A stretch of DNA of 5,026 nucleotides. Source: Euzebyaceae bacterium (GTDB lineage: Bacteria > Actinomycetota > Nitriliruptoria > Euzebyales > Egibacteraceae). Where the stretch lies: assembly GCA_013698135.1 (NCBI GenBank), contig JACCVM010000119.1, forward strand, positions 1 to 5,026, written 5' to 3'. Shown in pieces: positions 1-5,026 of the stretch. The notes below the pieces were generated by a model. That model was not told the DNA's origin. It ran no database searches and was given only the letters and a program-made list of their open reading frames with translations. Both the position numbers and the translations under genes were made by a program. Each line of letters opens with the position of its first letter. The first letter of the stretch is position 1.

Positions 1-237
1 GGCCCCGCGCCGTCGCAGCTGTCCTACACCTCGTCGGCCGCGGCGTCGGGCTCGCGCTCCGGCTCTGGCTACGCCGTCGGCGCAGACGCGACCACGTCCG
101 CCGGCGCCGCCGCCCAACAGCAGGCCGCCGCTGCGGCGCCGACGCAGCAGACGGTGCGCAACGAAGACAAGGTCGGTCGCAACGATCCCTGCCCCTGCGG
201 CTCGGGTCGGAAGTACAAGCGCTGCCACGGCGCATGA
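1..237 (+). CDS. secA: SecA preprotein translocase ATPase, C-terminal end only (5' end outside window)
   Basis: This is the last 78 codons of a gene that starts upstream of the window and ends at TGA 235-237. The final 20 or so residues (NDPCPCGSGRKYKRCHGA) form the SEC-C zinc-binding motif CxCx8CH, with three Cys and one His as ligands. In SecA, this tail binds zinc and contacts SecB or phospholipids. Upstream of it lies a low-complexity Ala/Gln/Ser/Gly/Thr linker of about 55 residues beginning LSYTSSAAASGSRSG, the usual flexible region between the helical domain and the zinc tail of SecA. SecA is the cytosolic motor ATPase that drives unfolded preproteins through SecYEG; none of its motor domain is visible here. 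SEC-C motifs also end other proteins (YchJ-, YecA-like), but the long disordered linker and the Tyr-Ser/Thr-Ser start fit SecA best. No recognisable terminator follows. Confidence 0.85.
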   Translation, partial: GPAPSQLSYTSSAAASGSRSGSGYAVGADATTSAGAAAQQQAAAAAPTQQTVRNEDKVGRNDPCPCGSGRKYKRCHGA

Positions 238-348
238 CGGCGTCGGTCCCCGGCGCCGAAGCCGGCGGTGGACCACCCGCGCAACCCGCCAGGCTCACCC
301 CCGATCACGGTGCTACGGTTGCGGGAACGTGTCGGTTCGGGCAACGAC

Positions 349-353
349 GGAGG
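349..353 (+). promoter_or_regulatory. Ribosome binding site of the YIDPGSGS small protein gene
   Basis: GGAGG lies 7 bases upstream of ATG 361. It is the strongest Shine-Dalgarno match in the + strand half and decides the start. The same frame is open back to an ATG at 268, but that start would add 31 residues with no ribosome site and would bury the signal peptide. Confidence 0.8.
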
Positions 354-360
354 AACGTCC

Positions 361-570
361 ATGCGCAAGTCGGGCTCAAGGCTGGCGTGGACCATCTGGT
401 TCACCCTGTGCCTGTCACTGCTGGTCGTACCCGCGGCGAACGCCTACATCGACCCCGGATCGGGCAGCCTGATCTTTCAGGTGGTCGTGGGTGCCGCGAT
501 GGCGATGAGCCTCGGCGTCAAGGTGTTCTGGCGGCGCATCACCGGGTTCTTCTCGCGCCGGAGCAGGTAG
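361..570 (+). CDS. Small secreted/membrane protein with YIDPGSGS motif, function unknown
   Basis: The product is 69 residues. It opens with a signal peptide: basic n-region MRKSGSR, hydrophobic core about residues 8-24, and an AxA-type site (A26-N27-A28) with likely cleavage before Y29. The mature part would begin with YIDPGSGSLIFQ, followed by a second hydrophobic stretch (about 37-57, rich in Val, Ala, Met) and a basic Arg-rich tail (RRITGFFSRRSR). The N-terminal helix could instead remain as an anchor, giving a two-helix hairpin. I recall small proteins with A-Y-[IL]-D-P-G-[ST]-G-S as a widespread uncharacterised family, often beside methyltransferase and phosphodiesterase/sulfatase-like genes, as here. 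The start is ATG 361, chosen from the GGAGG site and the signal peptide. The stop TAG (568-570) shares its last base with the GTG start of the next gene. A plausible role is a membrane partner or substrate of the downstream enzymes; no catalytic motif is visible. Confidence 0.85.
   Translation: MRKSGSRLAWTIWFTLCLSLLVVPAANAYIDPGSGSLIFQVVVGAAMAMSLGVKVFWRRITGFFSRRSR
560..563 (+). promoter_or_regulatory. Ribosome binding site of the methyltransferase gene
   Basis: GGAG lies 6 bases before GTG 570, inside the last codons of the small protein gene. Together with the TAGTG stop/start overlap (568-572) it supports GTG 570 as the true start of the methyltransferase and implies translational coupling. 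The frame is open much further upstream. Confidence 0.6.
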
Positions 571-1979
571 TGGTCGACGGGCGGGTCGCGGGCTCCTTCC
601 GCGATCCCGCTGGCTTCGTCTTCACGCGGGAAGGCGTGTTGTACCGGCAGGTCAACCCGCGCTTCGCTGAGCACTACGACCACCTCATGAGCTCCGGGCT
701 GTACCAGGCCCTGACCGACGCCGGGCTGCTCGTGCGCCATGAGGAGGTCGACGTCGCCGCGCACGCCGACGACGCCCACCGCGTCCTACGCCCGGCGATG
801 GTCGAGTTCATCTCCTTTCCCTACGAGTGGTGCCCCGGCCAGCTGCGCGATGCCGCACTGGCGACGCTGCAGGCTCAGCAGCTGGCGTTAAACCACGGCA
901 TGTCGCTGCGCGACGCCAGCGCCTTCAACGTGCAGTTCGTGGCGAGCCGGCCGGTGTTGATCGACACCCTGTCGTTCGAGATCCTGCCGCAAGGGCAGCC
1001 CTGGGTGGCCTACCGGCAGTTCTGCCAGCACTTCCTCGCCCCGCTGGCCCTGGCCAGCAGCGTGGACGCGCGCCTGTTGCGGCTACTCGGCGTGCATCTC
1101 GACGGCGTCCCGCTGGATTTGGCGGCCGCCCTGCTGCCGGGGCGTAGCCGCTTGCAGCCCGGTCTGGCTGTCCACCTGCACGCGCACGCACGCAGCCAAC
1201 GCCGGCACGCTGATGACGCTGGGCGGGCGGGCGCCGGCAAGGGCGACAACAAGGTCGGCACCAAAGACGCCCCCCGCTTCAGCGAGCAGGCCTTTCGCGG
1301 GCTGATCGACAGCCTTACCACGGCGGTGCGCAAGCAGGCTTGGGAACCTGGCGAGTCCGCCTGGCGCGACTATTACGCGGCCAAGGAGAGCTACAGCGAC
1401 GAGGCCATGGCCTCCAAGGAGGAGCTGGTCGCCAAGTTCGTCGGTGAGCTGCAGCCCCGCTCGGTGTGGGACCTTGGGGCCAACACCGGCCGCTTCTCGT
1501 GGCTGGCCGCCCGTGCGGGCGCCTCCGTGGTGGCGTTGGAGATGGACCCAGCGGCGGTCGAGGTGAGCTGGCGCCAGGTCGTCGCCGGCGAGGCGCCGGC
1601 CGTCCTGCCGCTGGTTATGGACCTTGCCAACCCAAGCCCCGGACTTGGGTGGGGCTCTGCCGAGCGGCCATCGCTGAGCCAACGTGGCCCCGCCGACCTC
1701 GCCCTGGCCCTGGCGCTCATCCATCACCTGGCGATCGCCAACAACGTGCCGCTGACCCACGTGGCGGCATGGTTGGCGACCCTGTGCCAGTGGCTGGTCC
1801 TTGAGTGGGTGCCCAAGGACGATCCCATGGTGCGCCGGCTGCTGGCCTCCCGCCAAGACGTGTTCGACGATTACTGCGAGCAGGGACTCCAAGACGCCCT
1901 TAGCGGCTGGTTCGACGTGGTGCAACGAGAGCCGGTGCACGGCTCGCAGCGGACGCTGTACCTGCTACGACGGCGGTGA
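570..1979 (+). CDS. Class I SAM-dependent methyltransferase-family protein with long conserved N-terminal region (NoeA-like nodulation-protein family)
   Basis: From GTG 570 the product is 469 residues. The N-terminal part (about 10-205) carries conserved-looking blocks: SFRDPAGFVF (9-18), RPAMVEFISFPYEWCPGQL (74-92), HGMSLRDASAFNVQF (109-123), PVLIDTLSFE (128-137) and WVAYRQFCQHFLAPLAL (145-161). I recognise these as the hallmark of a family often annotated as methyltransferase or nodulation protein NoeA-related. A variable Arg/Ala/Gly-rich linker (about 207-235) follows. The C-terminal part (about 295-469) is a Rossmann methyltransferase domain: motif I VWDLGANTGRFS (299-310), an acidic residue ending beta-2 (VVALEMD, 320-326), and a later strand/helix ALALIHHLAIANNVPL (380-395). 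No signal peptide is seen, so it is probably cytoplasmic. Acceptor substrate is unknown. Its position between a YIDPGSGS peptide and a membrane phosphatase/sulfatase-like protein hints at envelope glycan or lipid modification. The stop overlaps the next start by 4 bases (GTGA, 1976-1979). The frame stays open back to ATG 234, but that extension overlaps the small gene and is low-complexity. Confidence 0.85.
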   Translation: MVDGRVAGSFRDPAGFVFTREGVLYRQVNPRFAEHYDHLMSSGLYQALTDAGLLVRHEEVDVAAHADDAHRVLRPAMVEFISFPYEWCPGQLRDAALATLQAQQLALNHGMSLRDASAFNVQFVASRPVLIDTLSFEILPQGQPWVAYRQFCQHFLAPLALASSVDARLLRLLGVHLDGVPLDLAAALLPGRSRLQPGLAVHLHAHARSQRRHADDAGRAGAGKGDNKVGTKDAPRFSEQAFRGLIDSLTTAVRKQAWEPGESAWRDYYAAKESYSDEAMASKEELVAKFVGELQPRSVWDLGANTGRFSWLAARAGASVVALEMDPAAVEVSWRQVVAGEAPAVLPLVMDLANPSPGLGWGSAERPSLSQRGPADLALALALIHHLAIANNVPLTHVAAWLATLCQWLVLEWVPKDDPMVRRLLASRQDVFDDYCEQGLQDALSGWFDVVQREPVHGSQRTLYLLRRR

Positions 1980-3562
1980 CGGTGCTGCAGGAACAACGCG
2001 GTCGTGTGGGCTGGCGGCAACAGCTGGTCGTGTACCCGCTGCTGCTCGCGGCCTGGCCGGTACTGTTTCTGTACGCACGCAACGTCGGGGAGACCCCGAT
2101 CCAGGAGGCGGTCCGTCTCCTGACCTACAACGTCGGCATCGCTGCGGTGGTCTTCGGAGTCCTGGCGGTGGTCCTGCGTGACGCCCGCCGTGCGGGGATG
2201 GTGTCGTCCGTGTTGATCGTGGGCCTGCTGCTGTGGGGGCACGTGCGCAACCTGGTCGGTGATCCCGCCTGGCTGCTGCCGTTGTGGCTGCTGGTCATGG
2301 CGTTGTGCGTCGTCGGCGCTATCCGCCTGCGATCTGGCCTTGGCGAGGCGACAACGATCCTGACCGGCGTGTCGGTGGTGCTCGTTGCATTGTCCCTGCT
2401 GACGATCTGGCAGGCCAAGTCACCGGCCCTCGCTGCCGCGGCCTCCGTCCCCGCCCCGGAGGACCTCGAGCCGCGAGTGGGGCCATGGAGCTCGCCGGGA
2501 GACCCGCGAGACGTCTACTACCTGATCTTCGACCGCTACCCGTCCGAGAAGAACATGCGGTCCCACCTGGGCTACGACAACCATTCCTTCACCGCCGACC
2601 TGCGACGCCGTGGCTTCTACGTTGCCCCGGATAGCACTGCCAACTACTTGAAGACCGCCACGTCGCTGTCGTCGTCGCTGAACTTGCGCTACCTGGATGA
2701 CATGCCGCGGCGCTACGGGCCCAACACCGGCAACCTGCTCCCGCTGTACGAACTCCTGCGCAACCACCAGCTGGGCCGCATCCTCAAGCGCCGGGGGTAC
2801 GAGTACATCCACATCGGGGCTTGGTGGGACGGGACCCAGGCCAACCCGCAGGCCGACGTCAACCTCGGCTACGACCAGACATCAGACTTCGAGCTCGCCT
2901 GGTGGGAGACAACGCTGCTGTCGGAGGTCGGCAAACGACCATCTCAGATGTCGGGCGACGAACAACGGCGGGTCCACTACGACGGCGCGCTGCAACAGTT
3001 CCAGGCGCTGCGCACCGCCATGGCCAAGCCGGGTCCCACGTTCACCTTCGCGCACATTCTGCTGCCCCATGAGCCGTTCGTGTTCGACCGCCGAGGTCGC
3101 TACGTCAGCCTGCTCGGCGACGCTCGGCGTGGCCGCACCCGCGGCTACATCGAGCAGACGCAGTACACCAACGGCTTGATCTCGGCGTTCCTGGATGACC
3201 TGCTGGATGTCGCGGAGGCCGACCGCCCCATCGTCGTGATCCAGGCTGACGAGGGCCCGCACCCGGTGCGCTACAAGGCCGACGAGGCCGGCTTTGACTG
3301 GGAGCAGGCGACCGACGAGGAGTTGCGGGAGAAGTTCCAGATCCTCAACGCCTACCTCCTGCCGGGCCTCGACGATCCCGGCCTGTATCCGTCAATTACC
3401 CCCGTGAACACCTGGCGGCTGATCCTCGACCGCTACTTCGGCGCCGACCTGCCGCTGCTGGACGACCGCAGCTACATCTTTCGCAGCCGGGCGCACGTCT
3501 ACGACTACAGCGAGGTCAGCGACCGCGTGCAGTGCTCGGGCCCCTGCCCCGACGACGGCTGA
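1976..3562 (+). CDS. Membrane-anchored sulfatase/alkaline-phosphatase-superfamily hydrolase or transferase
   Basis: The product is 528 residues, starting at GTG 1976 in a 4-base overlap with the methyltransferase stop; there is no clear Shine-Dalgarno, so initiation probably depends on coupling (GTG 1982 is an in-frame alternative). The N-terminal part has five predicted membrane helices, about 16-33, 49-67, 75-91, 98-117 and 125-145. After an Ala/Pro linker comes a catalytic domain (about 178-505) of the alkaline phosphatase fold: DVYYLIFDRYP (179-189) with D186 as a likely metal ligand; NYLKTATSLSSSLNLRYLD (223-241), where a Thr/Ser near 227-230 would be the nucleophile; FAHILLPHEPFVFD (358-371); and VVIQADEGPHP (420-430) at the second metal site. 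Relatives transfer or hydrolyse phosphate or sulfate esters at the outer membrane face, as LtaS or EptA-type enzymes do, but this branch has no assigned substrate. Unusual points are D425-E426 where many family members have Asp-His, and a short tail with two Cys (C520, C524). Family assignment is secure; reaction is inferred. Confidence 0.85.
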   Translation: MTVLQEQRGRVGWRQQLVVYPLLLAAWPVLFLYARNVGETPIQEAVRLLTYNVGIAAVVFGVLAVVLRDARRAGMVSSVLIVGLLLWGHVRNLVGDPAWLLPLWLLVMALCVVGAIRLRSGLGEATTILTGVSVVLVALSLLTIWQAKSPALAAAASVPAPEDLEPRVGPWSSPGDPRDVYYLIFDRYPSEKNMRSHLGYDNHSFTADLRRRGFYVAPDSTANYLKTATSLSSSLNLRYLDDMPRRYGPNTGNLLPLYELLRNHQLGRILKRRGYEYIHIGAWWDGTQANPQADVNLGYDQTSDFELAWWETTLLSEVGKRPSQMSGDEQRRVHYDGALQQFQALRTAMAKPGPTFTFAHILLPHEPFVFDRRGRYVSLLGDARRGRTRGYIEQTQYTNGLISAFLDDLLDVAEADRPIVVIQADEGPHPVRYKADEAGFDWEQATDEELREKFQILNAYLLPGLDDPGLYPSITPVNTWRLILDRYFGADLPLLDDRSYIFRSRAHVYDYSEVSDRVQCSGPCPDDG

Positions 3563-3597
3563 TCGTCCTGCGGCCGCCGCTTCGCTACTCGCGTGGC
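3563..3597. other. 35-bp gap between convergent operons
   Basis: The + strand operon and the - strand operon end facing each other with only 35 bases between stop codons. The gap holds an 8-base palindrome GCGGCCGC (3570-3577) but no stem-loop with a loop and no T-run on either strand. No intrinsic terminator is visible, so transcripts from both sides probably overlap or end by another mechanism. Confidence 0.5.
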
Positions 3598-4554
3598 TCA
3601 GGCGTGGTCCTGCCAGGAGGTGCCGCCCGGTTCCGCCAGGCAGCGACGGACCTGCTCGGCGACGTACGGCGCCAGCCGGTCCAGCGCCTCGTCGAGGTCC
3701 AGCCACTCCACGGCGTCGATCTCGTGGGCGTGCACCGCCCGCAGCTCGGCGTCGTCGTCGTGCAACGGTCGCGCGTCGTACACCAGCACCACCCGCTCGG
3801 GCCAAGATGAGGCGAAGACGCCGAGCACCGCGCCGACGTCCACCTCGACGCCGGCCTCCTCGAAGGCCTCGCGCCGCGCGCCGCTGCGCGGGTCCTCGCC
3901 CGGGTCCACCACCCCGCCCGGGATCGTCCAGTGGCGCTTGAAGCTGTCGTGCACCACCAGCAGCCGGCCCTGCTTGCGGCACAGCACCGCCGCCGCGACG
4001 ACCTTGCGGGGCAGCGTCTCGAAGAACGCCGCACTGCGATCCCGCGCAGCGTGGTGCCGGCGTCCGACGGCCACCAGCCGGGCAGCGGCGTCGAGCAAGC
4101 CGGGGGAGCGGTCCAGTTCCGGCTGCAGCGGGCCGTCGGGCCGGCCCGCGACGGTGGCCGCCGCGCCGGGAGCGCACAGCAGCTCCACGTCGAAGCCGCG
4201 GTGACCGAGGGCCCGCCGCAGCTCGTCGGCGGTGTAGCCGCGCCCCAGGATGCGGCGGCCGGTGGCCTGCGCGTGCACGCGGCCCGATACCGACACCATC
4301 AGCAGTCCGCCGGGCGCCAAGGCCTGGGCAGCCTCGGCGACCAAGCCCTCGCCGTGATCACCGGCGAGGCTCAGCTCGTCGTCGAGCAGCGCGACCGCAT
4401 CGCAGGACTCGGCGGGCATCGCCGCCAGCGAAGCCGTGCGGGCGGTCAGGCCGGCGGCGGTCAGGGCGGCGGCGACGGCCGGGGTGCCGGTCACCACGTC
4501 GTCGGTTCCACGCAGCCAGGCCTGGGTCAGGGCGACAAGACGGGAGTCGATCAC
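3598..4554 (-). CDS. Methyltransferase-like domain fused to Nudix hydrolase
   Basis: The product is 318 residues, from GTG (4554-4552) to TGA (3600-3598). The C-terminal half (about 182-318) is a Nudix hydrolase. The signature Gx5Ex7REUxEExGU is perfect at residues 214-236 (GVVDPGE, then REAFEEAGV), preceded by the usual strand and loop SFKRHWTIPGG (204-214). Nudix enzymes cleave nucleoside diphosphates linked to another moiety, using Mg2+ held by the REUxEE glutamates; the substrate cannot be read from sequence. The N-terminal half (about 15-165) resembles the later part of a class I methyltransferase: CDAVALLDDEL (51-61), LAPGGLLMVSVSGRVHAQ (79-96), YTADELRRALGHRGFDVELL (107-126). The glycine-rich SAM motif I is replaced by VVTGTPAVAAAL (20-31), so SAM binding is doubtful. 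The start overlaps the upstream peptidase stop by 4 bases (GTGA on the - strand, 4554-4551) without a clear Shine-Dalgarno, implying coupling. No signal peptide; presumably cytoplasmic. Confidence 0.85.
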   Translation of the reverse strand: MIDSRLVALTQAWLRGTDDVVTGTPAVAAALTAAGLTARTASLAAMPAESCDAVALLDDELSLAGDHGEGLVAEAAQALAPGGLLMVSVSGRVHAQATGRRILGRGYTADELRRALGHRGFDVELLCAPGAAATVAGRPDGPLQPELDRSPGLLDAAARLVAVGRRHHAARDRSAAFFETLPRKVVAAAVLCRKQGRLLVVHDSFKRHWTIPGGVVDPGEDPRSGARREAFEEAGVEVDVGAVLGVFASSWPERVVLVYDARPLHDDDAELRAVHAHEIDAVEWLDLDEALDRLAPYVAEQVRRCLAEPGGTSWQDHA

Positions 4555-5026
4555 CCGCAGGCGCGCACCACGTACGGATACGGGTTGACGTTGGAACCGC
4601 CGCCGGGCAGCACCTCGAAGTGCAGATGGGAGATGCCCGCGGCGTTGCCGGAGTCGCCGACGTAGGCGATGTGCTCGCCCGCCGTCACCGCCTTGCCGAC
4701 GCTGGCGCCCTCGGTATAGCCCGACAGGTGGGTGTAGTAGTAGCTGGCACCGCCGGCTCCTTGCAGGTACAGGGAGATGCCGCCCAGTGAGCTCGCCTCC
4801 ATACGGCTGATGACCCCGTCTTCGTAGGCGTAGCTCGGCGTCCCGTGTGGTGCCAAGATGTCGGTGCCCATGTGACTACGCCCGCCCGAGCGCGGAGCGC
4901 CCCAGGTGTCGCTGTAGGTCCGTGGCTGGCCCACTGGACATGCCGTTGAGGCTGCCGATGTCGTGGACCCAGAGGCAACCCCGCCGCTGCGGCTGGCCGC
5001 GGCGCTGCTGCGGGGCGCCGCTGCCT
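4551..5026 (-). CDS. Exported M23/LytM-family peptidoglycan endopeptidase, 5' end outside window
   Basis: The frame is open to the right edge, so the N-terminus, including any signal peptide or coiled coil, is missing; 157 residues are visible. They begin with an Ala/Ser/Gly-rich linker (about 1-28), then the M23 domain (about 29-157). Catalytic and zinc positions are all present, numbering from the first complete codon: HMGTD (H51, D55), YYYTHL (H99) and HLHFEV (H133, H135), matching the HxxxD, H and HxH pattern of LytM. Also typical are DTWGAPRSGG (39-48), the GTP-Y-A strand (61-66) and VGDSGNA (122-128). Such enzymes cut peptide cross-links of peptidoglycan outside the membrane, or act as regulators when residues are lost; here none is lost. 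Two cysteines (C29 and C156) bracket the domain and could form a disulfide. A GTG at 4934-4932 would give a 127-residue product, but the conserved domain (C29-P-V) begins upstream of it, so it is not the real start. The stop overlaps the downstream Nudix-fusion start by 4 bases. Confidence 0.88.
   Translation of the reverse strand, partial: AAAPRSSAAASRSGGVASGSTTSAASTACPVGQPRTYSDTWGAPRSGGRSHMGTDILAPHGTPSYAYEDGVISRMEASSLGGISLYLQGAGGASYYYTHLSGYTEGASVGKAVTAGEHIAYVGDSGNAAGISHLHFEVLPGGGSNVNPYPYVVRACG

Noticed and set aside
250..265. Short hairpin CCGGC/GCCGG behind secA as a possible terminator.
   Set aside because: Only 5 bp with no T-run; such repeats are frequent by chance in DNA this GC-rich.
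314..328. Possible promoter elements ahead of the small gene: TACGGT (314-319) as a -10 and GGAAC (324-328) as an ECF-type -35.
   Set aside because: Neither has a convincing partner element at the right distance, so no promoter is called, although the 123-bp gap is the likeliest place for one.
234..569. In-frame upstream extension of the methyltransferase to ATG 234, which overlaps the secA stop (ATGA) and would add 112 residues.
   Set aside because: The extension is low-complexity, shows no family motif, overlaps the well-supported small gene at 361-570 in another frame, and the recognisable family sequence starts right after GTG 570, which has its own GGAG.
1630..1650. Perfect 7-bp inverted repeat (ACCCAAG/CTTGGGT) with a 7-base loop inside the methyltransferase gene.
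   Set aside because: It encodes NPSPGLGW, which I recall as conserved in the family, so the repeat is most simply a by-product of coding; there is no U-run to make it a terminator.
1083..1940. Long - strand open frame (285 codons) opposite the methyltransferase gene.
   Set aside because: It is a high-GC shadow of the + strand gene: composition is His/Arg/Gly/Ala-rich with no domain, and the opposite strand has clear conserved motifs.
3392..4177. Long - strand open frame (261 codons) spanning the convergent gap.
   Set aside because: It lies out of frame over both the sulfatase-like and Nudix genes, is almost entirely Arg/Ala/Gly, and has no recognisable domain.
3931..4665. + strand open frame (244 codons) opposite the Nudix fusion and the peptidase.
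   Set aside because: Gln/Gly/Ala/His-rich shadow frame without motifs; the - strand genes here have complete catalytic signatures.
4551..4934. GTG at 4934 as the start of a short 127-residue M23 peptidase.
   Set aside because: The frame continues upstream to the window edge with a typical Cys-Pro-Val lead-in and a Ala/Ser linker, and export needs a signal peptide that this start would lack.

Overview
The window is a very GC-rich, gene-dense stretch of bacterial chromosome. Its base composition, GTG starts, stop/start overlaps and protein types suggest a high-GC actinobacterium, perhaps a deep-branching (Nitriliruptoria/Acidimicrobiia-like) group rather than a typical Streptomyces. That placement is an inference; there is no rRNA or other marker in the window to settle it.

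Left part, + strand (1-3562). The window opens inside the 3' end of a secA gene, recognisable by its C-terminal zinc-binding CxCx8CH tail. After a 123-bp gap come three tightly packed genes: a 69-residue secreted or membrane peptide with a YIDPGSGS motif (361-570), a 469-residue SAM-dependent methyltransferase-family protein with a long conserved N-terminal region (570-1979), and a 528-residue protein with five predicted membrane helices and an extracytoplasmic alkaline-phosphatase/sulfatase-like domain (1976-3562). The junctions are a 1-base overlap (TAGTG) and a 4-base overlap (GTGA), so the three are almost certainly cotranscribed and translationally coupled. From memory of similar proteins, they belong to families that recur together in bacteria and lack an assigned function. 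A role in modifying a cell-surface glycan or lipid is the most economical guess.

Right part, - strand (3598-5026). A convergent two-gene unit ends 35 bp from the + strand operon. Its first gene, which runs off the right edge, encodes an exported M23/LytM-type zinc metallopeptidase with all expected catalytic residues. Its second gene overlaps the first by 4 bp (GTGA) and encodes a 318-residue protein joining a degenerate methyltransferase-like N-terminal half to a Nudix hydrolase with a perfect Nudix box.

The most interesting parts are the three-gene cassette behind secA and the methyltransferase-like/Nudix fusion coupled to a cell-wall peptidase. I saw no mobile elements, tRNA or rRNA genes, CRISPR arrays or convincing terminators.
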